Part shown: positions 1 to 7,860 of the stretch, in pieces
How positions within the stretch are numbered: the stretch's first letter is position 1
How the letters are laid out: each line of letters starts with the position of its first letter
Origin: Bifidobacterium felsineum
GTDB lineage: Bacteria; Actinomycetota; Actinomycetes; Actinomycetales; Bifidobacteriaceae
Assembly (NCBI RefSeq): GCF_002802915.1
Contig: NZ_PEBJ01000003.1
Span: 248,001-312,000, forward strand
Length of the DNA: 64,000 bases
Reading direction: 5' to 3'
Position numbers and translations under genes: made by a program
Notes under the pieces: generated by a model
What the model saw: the letters and a program-made list of their open reading frames with translations, nothing else
What the model was told of the DNA's origin: nothing
Database searches by the model: none

Positions 1-236
1 TTCTTTGCTGTTCCGATGTTGTGATGCGAACCATCACACCGCGCCAACTTTCGCGGTTCCAAATTCATCGAAGATTCGCAGTCATCCTGCTGCGATATGA
101 ATGCTCGTTCTCAAGTTATGCGTCACTGACCGTGCGCCCGGGGGCGTCGGTTAGCGACAACAACATGAGAAAATCTGCATGCCTCACACCATAGCACAGG
201 TTGCAGCATGCGCGTGTCGCCGGCGTTCATATTACG

Positions 237-279
237 AAACGAGGCTCTTCTCGCTATCAAAAGAAGAGCCTCGTTTTTT
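237..279 (+). terminator. intrinsic terminator hairpin
   Basis: A 15-bp perfect stem (arms 237-251 and 262-276) with a 10-nt loop is followed on the plus strand by a run of six T. It lies just past the stop of the minus-strand ABC membrane protein, so it can also end that operon, although the U-run in that direction is short. Any plus-strand gene it serves must lie left of the window. Bases 1-236 hold no convincing gene, only a small 7-bp dyad at 20-38. Confidence 0.75.
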
Positions 280-280
280 A

Positions 281-1216
281 TCATCCGCGCTGGCGTGCAG
301 GGTGGATTTCTCGGCGTTTGGTAAGCATCCAGACAATCCACATGCACAGCGCGAACAGCACCAGCGATTCAGCCAATGGAATCCACACCACATAGGTGCC
401 GATTTCCACGCCGTCCGCCGTATAGCTGACTACGCGCCCAGACATGGCCTGCACCAATCGGTTCTGCGCTGTTCCGCGCTGAAAGAACGCACCTACCGCC
501 TGCATCTTGGGCACATACAACAGCATTGACATCGAGGAACTCAGCTGCTGCGCTGCATACCAGAACGCAACAACGGCGATTACGACCGCCCAGATTCCCT
601 TGCTCGCCAGCCAAGCCAACACGGCACCAATCAACGTGCCGATAGCCGTATACGCCAGCATCATCGAGAAGAACTTCATACCCACAAACAGCGGACCAGC
701 TGCAAGCTCCTTCGAATATGTTGCCTCCAATGCCGAGAAGGCATCTGAGGACACTCGTTCCCACGCATACAGGAATTGTTCGGACAGATGAGCATAGAAC
801 GGGCCAGTGAGCCGGCATCCATCCGATTTCTCATAGCAAATCGCCGTTCCCGTGGCGATAACCGTAAATCGTGCCACCAGATAGAACGCAGACAGTACCA
901 GCGGCACCACGGCGGCGGTTATCGCGGTCGCTTTCATGTACGATCTGCGCGAAACCCCGTGGCAGAGTGCCGAATCGAAGAAGAACCATTGCCATGCCAT
1001 TGCTGTGAATAACAATATGGGGCGGAAATATAGCTCAACATCGTTGATTCCCGGAAACACAATCGCGCTCGAACCGGTATATCCGAGCATTACCGACTGA
1101 TAGCACAGCGGCACGAACAGTAGCAACCCTACCGCAAGCACCACGCCATACACCGTAAGGCATCGGCGCAATGTCAGGAGGAACTGCTTGCTCAATCCTT
1201 GAGTTTTGCCAGTCAT
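281..1216 (-). CDS. ABC-2 type transporter membrane protein
   Basis: This 311-residue protein is the probable membrane half of the ABC exporter encoded by the preceding gene. It begins MTGKTQGLSKQFLLTLRRCL and has about six hydrophobic segments, including one pair near the N-terminus and a cluster around the middle and C-terminal part, with a large polar loop between them. An upstream ATG at 1381 is open but would overlap the ATPase gene; the start at 1216 sits one base after the ATPase stop and fits tight coupling. It is the last gene of a three-gene operon with a GntR regulator and an ATPase, a layout known from the Bacillus ytr locus and related systems for cell-envelope stress or antimicrobial export. 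The substrate cannot be read from the sequence. Confidence 0.75.
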   Translation of the reverse strand: MTGKTQGLSKQFLLTLRRCLTVYGVVLAVGLLLFVPLCYQSVMLGYTGSSAIVFPGINDVELYFRPILLFTAMAWQWFFFDSALCHGVSRRSYMKATAITAAVVPLVLSAFYLVARFTVIATGTAICYEKSDGCRLTGPFYAHLSEQFLYAWERVSSDAFSALEATYSKELAAGPLFVGMKFFSMMLAYTAIGTLIGAVLAWLASKGIWAVVIAVVAFWYAAQQLSSSMSMLLYVPKMQAVGAFFQRGTAQNRLVQAMSGRVVSYTADGVEIGTYVVWIPLAESLVLFALCMWIVWMLTKRREIHPARQRG

Positions 1217-1217
1217 G

Positions 1218-2198
1218 TCATTGGCCTTTCTGTGATGGCAGTGCCGCCGCTGCGAAGCCTGCAACGTTGGTGGATAGTGAATCCGACTGCTGCGTTTCCG
1301 GAGACGAGGTGGCACGTATGACGTACTCCTGCAAATCGAGCCGAGTGGCGGATACGCCAGCCGGTAATTCGGAGGAGTCAATCTGCCCGCGCACTACCAC
1401 GGAAAGCAGCTTCCCCATCTCCTCGCGCGAAATGATTTGCAGTTGATTACTGGCAGCGAACGTGGTTACCTGATCAGCCTCGCCAACCAAAACAGTTGCC
1501 CTTGAGCCCACCGATTCGGCATCGAATTCATCGATGATTTTGCCTTGGTCGAGAATGGCGACCCGCTCCACCACATGTGCGATCTCGCTGATGATATGGG
1601 TAGAAAGCACGATGATGCGCGGATAATCACCGAACGATTCCAACAGGAACTTGTAGAACAATTCGCGGTTAGCGGCGTCGAGACCGAGCACTGGCTCGTC
1701 CAGCAACAGCACGTCCACCGGCACGCAGAGGGCGGCCACCAATCGCACAATCATGCGTTGGCCAAGCGAAAGCTGACCGTACAAGCTGCCCGGCATAATG
1801 CCGAATTCGGCGAGCATGCGAGCGCTGAGCGCCCAATCAAAGCCACCGTAATACCGTTCTTCGCGCTTGAAAATCGTGTTGAGCCGAACGCCGACCATGA
1901 ATGGCACGGTTTCATTGAGCAGATAGATGCGTGATTGTGCGACTTCGTTCTCGAAGACGCCCGCCCCGTCTAGTTCAATCGAACCGCCGCTCGGCAGCAG
2001 ACGATTGGCGATGATGCCCATCAATGTGGACTTTCCTGCTCCATTGCGGCCGAATAACCCGTAAATCGCGGGCCTCAGCGTAAGATTCACGCCGTTCAAT
2101 GCCACGGTTGAACCGTAGCGTTTGCGCAAGTCAGTGATGGTGAGCTTTGCATTGGCGGCTGCATCCACAGCAGCCGTAGCGTATTCCGTTGCGCTCAT
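1218..2198 (-). CDS. ABC transporter ATP-binding protein (YtrB-like)
   Basis: A 326-residue ATPase subunit of an ABC exporter. Walker A is GRNGAGKS at residues 50-57, and Walker B with the D-loop region is VLLLDEPVLGLD around 163-174. The family signature is LSLGQ at 143-147 instead of the usual LSGGQ, a type of variation seen in YtrB-like ATPases. A C-terminal extension of about 90 residues follows the nucleotide-binding domain and resembles the accessory region of ABC-2 ATPases. The gene overlaps the GntR gene by four bases (ATGA) and is one base from the membrane protein gene, so the three are translated together. It is probably expressed only when the GntR repressor is released. Confidence 0.85.
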   Translation of the reverse strand: MSATEYATAAVDAAANAKLTITDLRKRYGSTVALNGVNLTLRPAIYGLFGRNGAGKSTLMGIIANRLLPSGGSIELDGAGVFENEVAQSRIYLLNETVPFMVGVRLNTIFKREERYYGGFDWALSARMLAEFGIMPGSLYGQLSLGQRMIVRLVAALCVPVDVLLLDEPVLGLDAANRELFYKFLLESFGDYPRIIVLSTHIISEIAHVVERVAILDQGKIIDEFDAESVGSRATVLVGEADQVTTFAASNQLQIISREEMGKLLSVVVRGQIDSSELPAGVSATRLDLQEYVIRATSSPETQQSDSLSTNVAGFAAAALPSQKGQ

Positions 2199-2575
2199 GA
2201 TGCATACTCCTTCTCAATCAGCTCGGTAAGTTCTTTGGGACCGAAGCCCAAACGTCGCGCTTCAGCAATAAACTGCGGCAGTTGGCTAGAAAGAAACTCC
2301 TCGCGTTTGGCGTCACGAGCGCGAGCTACCGCACCGGCCGCCACGAACATACCCAAACCTCGGCGTTTTTCCAGCAATCCTCGCTCAACCAGCAGGTTCA
2401 TGCCTTTGAGCACGGTGGCCGGATTGATACGGTATGTAGTGGAGATTTCCGTGGTACTCGGCACTTGGTCGCCTTCCTTGTAGAGTCCGGAGACAATGGC
2501 TTCATTCAGCTGGTCGGCCACTTGTCTGAACAGTGGCTCGCCACTGGAATCATCGAAGTGCAAGGTTTGGTTCAC
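2195..2575 (-). CDS. GntR family transcriptional regulator, YtrA subfamily
   Basis: A 126-residue regulator with an N-terminal winged helix of the GntR type (residues about 10-75; the segment PLFRQVADQLNEAI starts it and VPSTTEISTTYRINPATVLK holds the recognition helix). The short C-terminal tail of about 50 residues is typical of the YtrA subfamily, which controls adjacent ABC exporter genes. A strong ribosome binding site (GGAGGTG) lies 4 bases before the start codon. It is the first gene of the operon with the ATPase and the membrane protein, and a palindromic site overlaps the promoter upstream, which points to autorepression. The inducing ligand is unknown. Confidence 0.88.
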   Translation of the reverse strand: MNQTLHFDDSSGEPLFRQVADQLNEAIVSGLYKEGDQVPSTTEISTTYRINPATVLKGMNLLVERGLLEKRRGLGMFVAAGAVARARDAKREEFLSSQLPQFIAEARRLGFGPKELTELIEKEYAS

Positions 2576-2676
2576 CTCCTGCGACTGTGGTTTGGCATTG
2601 GAATCAACGATGGTAGGGACAGTCTGACCGATATCGCTCAGCCAACCTCATGGAGATAGCAAAGCAACTACTTCAT

Positions 2677-2727
2677 TGGTTAGTTACTTATGTAACTAAC
2701 CATATAACCAAAACAAGCAGCAGTCAA
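2677..2727 (-). promoter_or_regulatory. promoter with overlapping palindromic operator for the GntR-ABC operon
   Basis: Read on the minus strand, a -35 box TTGACT (2722-2727) and a -10 box TATGGT (2699-2704) are 17 bp apart. A perfect 26-bp palindrome (2677-2702; half site TGGTTAGTTAC, 4-bp centre) covers the end of the -10 box and the likely start site. The GTTAC-type half site is plausible for a YtrA repressor. The placement would block RNA polymerase, consistent with autorepression. Confidence 0.7.
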
Positions 2728-2800
2728 GTTCGCAATGAATCAAATCGCAGGCCAATGTATATGGCGGCAAGTCACTGTTGCGCCGCAAAGCCGAAATCAT

Positions 2801-4207
2801 TTACGCCGCTTGACTTGCTGCTTCAGTAAGAGCCCCAGTCCGCGGTACAACCCGCGCAACGGCATGCCGGAACACAAACACCGATACCACTGCCGAGGTG
2901 ATATCCGAGATGGGCTCGGCGGCAAAGACGCCAACTACGCCCATAAAGTGTGGCAGTATGAATGCCAACGGAATCAGCAGGATGATTTTGCGCAGAATAG
3001 CCAAAAACAGTGATGGTTTCGCGAGGCCCAGGCCCACCAACGTGCACTGCACACCACACTGGATGCCGAAAATACCCCAACCGCACACGAACAGCGGCAT
3101 CATCGAACCAACAATGGCAATAATGCCGTCATCAGCGGTGAATAATCGCGCGAACGATTCGGGAACCATCGCAATTACCGTCACCATAGCGGACATCACC
3201 ACGAGTAACAGTCCTATTCCCAATCGATACGCATACCGCACGCGCGCATAGTTGCGAGCACCATAGTTGTAGCTGATGACGGGTTGCAAGCCTTGCTGCA
3301 AACCATTGTTCACCACATAAATCAGCTGCATGGTGCTGGTGATGATGGTCATGGCCGCCACGTAATCGTCGCCACCAAGTCGGGAAAGCTGACTATTGAA
3401 CACCACATTGATAGCGCATTCGGTCAACTGCATCACAAACGGAGAGGCGCCTAAAGCCAGCACCGGCAACACGGTTCGATTAATGGTCATCCGCGCCGAT
3501 CGGTACCGTATGGCGCTGCGCGGCGAAGCCAAGAACGCCACAATCCATGCTGCGGACAGGAACTGAGAAATCACATTGGCCATTGCGGCACCGCGCACGC
3601 CCATATCAAGCCAGAAAATGAAAATCGGGTCAAGAATTACGCTGATTCCAGCACCGATGAGCACCGACACCATCGCCACTATTGCCTTGCCTTGCGCGGA
3701 AATAAAGGTATTGAGCCCGAGCGTGATCTGCACGAACAAGGTGCCCAGTAGGTAGACACTCAAAAAATCCGAAGCGTACGGCAACGTGTGATCGCTAGCA
3801 CCGAATGCTCGCAATACCGGCTCTTTGGTCAGTTCCAGCAACACGGTCAGTGTGAGCGATATGGCGATCAGCGTCGCGGTACTGGTGCTGAGGATTCGTT
3901 CGGCGCCTCGCACATCGCCTTTGCCAAGCGCGATGGAGGCCAAAGGCGCACCGCCTGAGCCAATCAGCAATGCGAAAGCAGAGACCGCGATAGTCACCGG
4001 AAAACAGATGCCGATGCCCGCAATGGCCATATCACCGACTTCGGGAATATGTGCGATGAACAGACGGTCGACGATGGTATACAGCGCGTTCGCCGCCTGC
4101 GCCACGATTGCCGGCCCAGCCAGAGAGAACACCAGAGGAATAATCGGCTTGTTCGCCAAGTCCTTCTGGGCATCCATTTGAGCAGCCGACTGTTCACTCA
4201 TCCGCAC
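2801..4207 (-). CDS. MATE family efflux transporter
   Basis: A 468-residue inner-membrane antiporter of the multidrug and toxin extrusion family. Twelve hydrophobic segments can be traced, arranged as two similar halves, with family-like stretches such as PLVFSLAGPAIVAQAANALY near the N-terminus and a repeated NxGLQQGLQPVISYNYGAR segment at the start of the second half. Length is normal for the family. A second possible start lies two codons downstream (MSEQ at 4201). The gene follows the peptide transporter operon by about 55 bases and may be co-transcribed. Family members use a Na+ or H+ gradient to export cationic drugs or metabolites; the substrate here is unknown. Confidence 0.85.
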   Translation of the reverse strand: MRMSEQSAAQMDAQKDLANKPIIPLVFSLAGPAIVAQAANALYTIVDRLFIAHIPEVGDMAIAGIGICFPVTIAVSAFALLIGSGGAPLASIALGKGDVRGAERILSTSTATLIAISLTLTVLLELTKEPVLRAFGASDHTLPYASDFLSVYLLGTLFVQITLGLNTFISAQGKAIVAMVSVLIGAGISVILDPIFIFWLDMGVRGAAMANVISQFLSAAWIVAFLASPRSAIRYRSARMTINRTVLPVLALGASPFVMQLTECAINVVFNSQLSRLGGDDYVAAMTIITSTMQLIYVVNNGLQQGLQPVISYNYGARNYARVRYAYRLGIGLLLVVMSAMVTVIAMVPESFARLFTADDGIIAIVGSMMPLFVCGWGIFGIQCGVQCTLVGLGLAKPSLFLAILRKIILLIPLAFILPHFMGVVGVFAAEPISDITSAVVSVFVFRHAVARVVPRTGALTEAASQAA

Positions 4208-4262
4208 ACTTCCCTATTGCTCAATGCCGTTCGCTGATGATGCTTACTACAAGCTACACCGA

Positions 4263-5111
4263 CTATAGCGAGGCGGCGGCGATGAGCTGACGGGTGTAGT
4301 CGGACTGGGGATTATTGAGCACGGCTTCGGCGGTGCCAGATTCGACTACTTTGCCTTCATGCAGCACAAGGATGTGATCGGCAATGTGTTGTACGACGCC
4401 AAGGTCGTGGGAGACCATGATGATGGCCGGTTTGATGGGCTGGCCGGTGGTTGGGTCTGTCGTTCGCGAGCCTTCGCCGGACAGAATCGATTGGAAGGTT
4501 TCCAGGATCTGCACGCGGGCGGCCACATCGATGGCGCTCATCGGCTCATCGGCCAGAATCAGACGCGGCTCGTTGACGATGGCCCTGGCAATAGCCACGC
4601 GCTGGGCTTGGCCACCGGACAGATCGCAGGGATAGCGGCCCATGAAGATTCTGGGCTCAAGGCCTACTCGGGCCAGCGCTTGCGCTGTCTTGCCCTCGAC
4701 TTCGTCGGCCGCGAATCCGAGCGCACGGCGACGCAGCCATCGGGGCTCGGAAACCGAACGCTCAACGGTCCAACGTGGGTCGAGCGAGGAAAACGGGTCT
4801 TGGAATACGATGGAGGATTCGGCTCGCAAGGTGCGCAGGCCTTCCGAGCCGTGGCGGACTTCGGCGCCACGGTATTTGATGCTGCCGGAATCAGGGGTAC
4901 TAAGGCCCAGCATGATGCGGGTCAATGTGGTTTTGCCCGAGCCGGATGCACCGATGACGGCAAGGCACTCCCCTGCATGGATTTCAGCGGACACGTCGAA
5001 CAATACCTGACGGCGAGGCGTGCGGCCGAAGTCGAACAGGCCGCGATGCATATTACGGTCCGCAAAGGACGCATTGATCTTGCGTGCGGCAAGCAATAAT
5101 TCATCACTCAT
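4263..5111 (-). CDS. peptide ABC transporter ATP-binding protein (DppF/OppF type)
   Basis: A 282-residue ATPase, the second of two that energise the peptide importer encoded upstream. It carries Walker A GASGSGKT, the signature [15 protein letters not shown] and a Walker B ending LILADEPMSAID. An upstream in-frame ATG at 5318 would overlap the preceding gene by more than 200 bases. The start at 5111 gives an 8-base overlap with the upstream ATPase, in keeping with the other overlapping starts of this operon. A short insertion after the D-loop region (GEGSRTTDPTTGQPIKP) is unusual but keeps the frame. It is the last gene of the transporter operon. Confidence 0.88.
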   Translation of the reverse strand: MSDELLLAARKINASFADRNMHRGLFDFGRTPRRQVLFDVSAEIHAGECLAVIGASGSGKTTLTRIMLGLSTPDSGSIKYRGAEVRHGSEGLRTLRAESSIVFQDPFSSLDPRWTVERSVSEPRWLRRRALGFAADEVEGKTAQALARVGLEPRIFMGRYPCDLSGGQAQRVAIARAIVNEPRLILADEPMSAIDVAARVQILETFQSILSGEGSRTTDPTTGQPIKPAIIMVSHDLGVVQHIADHILVLHEGKVVESGTAEAVLNNPQSDYTRQLIAAASL

Positions 5112-5895
5112 CGGAATCCTCCCTGGTGTTGCGGAGGGTGAGACTGCGGGCTGCGGACACCAAGCGCTTGGATTCAGGCGTCTGTGGGTTCGCCAGCACA
5201 TCGGCGGTCGCTCCGGAATCCACGATACGCCCGGATTCCAACACATAGCAGCGCGTGGTAGCACGCGCGAGCACGGAAAAATCATGGGTGATAAACAGCA
5301 TCGAAGCGCCTGCATCATCCACCAATGAAGTCAACAAATCGACAATCTGACGCTGCGTAATCGAATCAAGTGCGGTGGTCGGTTCGTCGGCGATGATGAA
5401 TCGCGGCGAGGTAATCAACGCCGTGGCGATGCCCACGCGCTGCTGCTGCCCGCCGGAAAGCTCATGCGGATACTTGTCCGCCATATCCGCGCTCAGCCCG
5501 ACTTTGCCGAGCATTGCGACCATGCGTTCAGCCCGTTCGGCTTTGGTGAGGTCGTAATGAAGTTTCAGCGGCAAGCCGATCTGCTGGCCTACCGTCATCA
5601 CCGGGTTCAACGAAGCGGCCGAATTCTGAAATACCGTGCCCACGTAGCGGCCGCGCAAATCCGCAAGCTCACGTTCGGAAGCACCGACGACCTGCGTACC
5701 GCCAAGCATAATCGACCCGGAAACCGAGGCATTCAGCGGCAGCAATCCCAGCATCGCTTTGGAAATCATGGATTTGCCGGAACCTGAGGAACCGATGAGT
5801 CCGACTCGCTCGCCATCGGCAATGTTTACATCCACATCAGCAACAATGGGTTTGCCACCGATGGCAATGTTCATATCCTCTACGACAACGCTCAT
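5104..5895 (-). CDS. peptide ABC transporter ATP-binding protein (DppD/OppD type)
   Basis: A 263-residue ATPase of the Opp/Dpp family, working at the cytoplasmic face of the peptide importer. Walker A is GSSGSGKS, the signature is [15 protein letters not shown] and Walker B is FIIADEPTTALD, followed by the switch His in ITHDF. It lacks the long C-terminal iron-sulphur extension seen in some DppD proteins and is therefore short. The start overlaps the end of the permease gene by four bases (ATGA), and the end overlaps the next ATPase by eight, so the two ATPases are translationally coupled. Confidence 0.9.
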   Translation of the reverse strand: MSVVVEDMNIAIGGKPIVADVDVNIADGERVGLIGSSGSGKSMISKAMLGLLPLNASVSGSIMLGGTQVVGASERELADLRGRYVGTVFQNSAASLNPVMTVGQQIGLPLKLHYDLTKAERAERMVAMLGKVGLSADMADKYPHELSGGQQQRVGIATALITSPRFIIADEPTTALDSITQRQIVDLLTSLVDDAGASMLFITHDFSVLARATTRCYVLESGRIVDSGATADVLANPQTPESKRLVSAARSLTLRNTREDSDE

Positions 5896-6791
5896 CGCTC
5901 GCCTTCTTTCTCGGCGGAATCAGCAATCTGGCGCAATGCCGGGTTCGTCACTGGATCGATGGCGTCGCGCAGCACATCGCCGAACACGTTCAACGCCACA
6001 ACCACCACCGTAACAATGAGACCCGGCCAGAGCACGGTTAGCGGGAAAACATTGATGAGCTTGACTGAGGTAGCCAGCGAATGTCCCCAGCTCGGCACGC
6101 CGGAAGGTACGCCAATGCCAAGATACGTCAGCCCGGATTCGGCCAGCACCGCAGTACCTGCAGACAGAGACAGCTGCACGGCCAGCACCGGCAGAATATT
6201 GGGGATGATATGGCTGACGAGCACCCTCCACCCGCTCGCGCCATTGGCCAGAGCCGATTCCACATAGGCCGAGCGCGCGGCCAGCAACGCAGACGGGCGA
6301 GCCACACGGGCAAGATTGAGCCCATAGCCGAATCCACAGGCAATCACAATCACAGTGATGGAAGCCCCCATTGGCACAGCAAGAATCAGCGCAATCAGTA
6401 CCGTCGGAATGGAAATCAGCGCGTCAATCATCACCACGGATGTGCTGGCAAGCGCGGAATTGCGCGCCACCATGGCAGCAATCAGCAGCAGTCCCCACAG
6501 AGCGGATACCACTACGGTGAGCAGCACGATGAGCAGATTGGTGCGCGAGCCGGCCATCAGCCAGCTGAATACATCGGCTCCAGTGCCGTCCGTGCCGAGC
6601 CAGTGCGAGGCAGACGGTTTGGCCCACACATGGTAGCCATCGGTAACCCACAATGATTGCGGTGTCCAGACAAGGGAAACCAATGCCACAGCCAGCCAGA
6701 GCGCGAGCACAATCAGCGTGAATTTGCCCTCGCCGCGTTGCCAGACGGATCGCACGATGGCCCCCAGCTTGTTGGTCCTCTGCTTGCTCAT
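5892..6791 (-). CDS. peptide ABC transporter permease (DppC/OppC type)
   Basis: A 299-residue permease with six predicted membrane helices, the first near residues 25-45. A polar periplasmic-side segment (WVTDGYHVWAKPSASHWLGTDGTGADVFSW) contains the HWLGTDxxGxDVFS motif characteristic of DppC/OppC proteins. The cytoplasmic EAA-like loop that contacts the ATPases lies around residues 190-215. Four-base overlaps on both sides (ATGA) tie it to the other permease and the first ATPase. Together with DppB it forms the pore through which short peptides enter. Confidence 0.9.
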   Translation of the reverse strand: MSKQRTNKLGAIVRSVWQRGEGKFTLIVLALWLAVALVSLVWTPQSLWVTDGYHVWAKPSASHWLGTDGTGADVFSWLMAGSRTNLLIVLLTVVVSALWGLLLIAAMVARNSALASTSVVMIDALISIPTVLIALILAVPMGASITVIVIACGFGYGLNLARVARPSALLAARSAYVESALANGASGWRVLVSHIIPNILPVLAVQLSLSAGTAVLAESGLTYLGIGVPSGVPSWGHSLATSVKLINVFPLTVLWPGLIVTVVVVALNVFGDVLRDAIDPVTNPALRQIADSAEKEGER

Positions 6792-7765
6792 GCGCTCACC
6801 TCCGCAACATTGCCGGCGTTCTTCAACTGCGGGTCGAGTAGGCGATGCAGTACATCCACGATCAGGCCTATCCCCAAGAAGAACGCGGCGAGCAGGAACA
6901 GTTCGCTTTGCACGGCAATCAGGTCACGATTGCCGACGTCGGTGACGAGACCATTGCCGATGCCAGGCAAAGCAAAAAGGTTTTCGATAACCATGACACC
7001 AGTGATCATCGAGGCGAAAGTCAGGCCGATGACTGATACGAGCTGCGGCATGGCGAGACGAAGCCCGACGCTCAAGACCGCTTGGGTGCGGGTCATGCCG
7101 CAGGAGCGGGCCATGTCAATGTAGCCGGAGCCTGCCAAATCACCCAATGCCGTGCGCGTGTAGCGCATCAGCGAAGCTCCGACGATGATACCGACCGTCA
7201 GCGCCGGCAGAATCAGCGACAGTATTGCGTTGCCGGGCTTTCCCCAGCCATCCAATGGAAAGCCTTGCGAAGGCAGGACGCCAATGAATCCGATACCTTT
7301 GCCGAACAGGAGAATCAGCAGCAAGCCACCCCACAGTGCGGGCACGGAACCGCCGATAATGGCGAGCACATGGAATGCCGCGCGCACGCGAGGCGAACGC
7401 GCCAGCACCGCTGCGCAGCCGAGCGGCAGTCCAATGGCCATGGCAATCAGCAGTCCCAGAATAATCAGCGGGAAGGTAATGGATGCGCGCGCGCCGATCA
7501 ACGCTGTCACCGAGCGGCCAGTCAGAATCGAGGTGCCGAAATCTCCGGTGACCAGCGCGCCCATCCAATCGAAGTACTGCACAGCTAGCGGTCGATTCAG
7601 GCCGAGCTGTTCGCGCAATTGCGCCACGCGACTGGCTGGAGCATTGATGCCCGCCATAATGGAGGCTACATCGCCGGGCAGAATGCGCAGCGCCGCAAAC
7701 ACCACCACGGATATGCCGAACAACGCCACTACGAACAGCAAAAGTCGGCGAATCACAAATCGCAT
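6788..7765 (-). CDS. peptide ABC transporter permease (DppB/OppB type)
   Basis: A 325-residue permease that pairs with the DppC-type protein. The N-terminus MRFVIRRLLLFVVALFGIS and the segment LREQLGLNRPLAVQYFDWMG match the OppB/DppB family, and six membrane helices can be traced. The frame is open seven codons further upstream to a GTG at 7786, but the ATG at 7765 has AAAGGAG six bases before it and is preferred. Downstream genes overlap by four bases. The gene begins about 30 bases after a strong intercistronic stem-loop that separates it from the binding-protein gene. Confidence 0.9.
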   Translation of the reverse strand: MRFVIRRLLLFVVALFGISVVVFAALRILPGDVASIMAGINAPASRVAQLREQLGLNRPLAVQYFDWMGALVTGDFGTSILTGRSVTALIGARASITFPLIILGLLIAMAIGLPLGCAAVLARSPRVRAAFHVLAIIGGSVPALWGGLLLILLFGKGIGFIGVLPSQGFPLDGWGKPGNAILSLILPALTVGIIVGASLMRYTRTALGDLAGSGYIDMARSCGMTRTQAVLSVGLRLAMPQLVSVIGLTFASMITGVMVIENLFALPGIGNGLVTDVGNRDLIAVQSELFLLAAFFLGIGLIVDVLHRLLDPQLKNAGNVAEVSA

Positions 7766-7796
7766 ATGCAGCTCCTTTGCAATCACTCCTGCATCA

Positions 7797-7851
7797 TTTT
7801 TCTCACAAAACGTACGCTGAGATTCACTCAGCGTACGTTTTGTGAGAAAAA
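7797..7851 (-). terminator. perfect 25-bp stem-loop between binding-protein and permease genes
   Basis: Arms 7797-7821 and 7827-7851 pair perfectly over 25 bp around a 5-nt loop (ATTCA). The stem ends in five A-T pairs, giving a U-run on either strand. It sits 9 bases after the binding-protein stop and about 30 bases before the permease start, all on the same strand. It probably acts as a partial terminator or RNA-stabilising structure that gives excess binding protein over membrane components. Confidence 0.85.
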
Positions 7852-7860
7852 TGCGCTTAA

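Noticed and set aside
1..236. A gene or tRNA at the left edge
   Set aside because: Short open frames on both strands lack ribosome binding sites and family features, and no cloverleaf or T-arm consensus could be found.
7766..7786. GTG start for the DppB-type permease
   Set aside because: The only Shine-Dalgarno-like bases touch the GTG directly, while the ATG at 7765 has AAAGGAG at proper distance.
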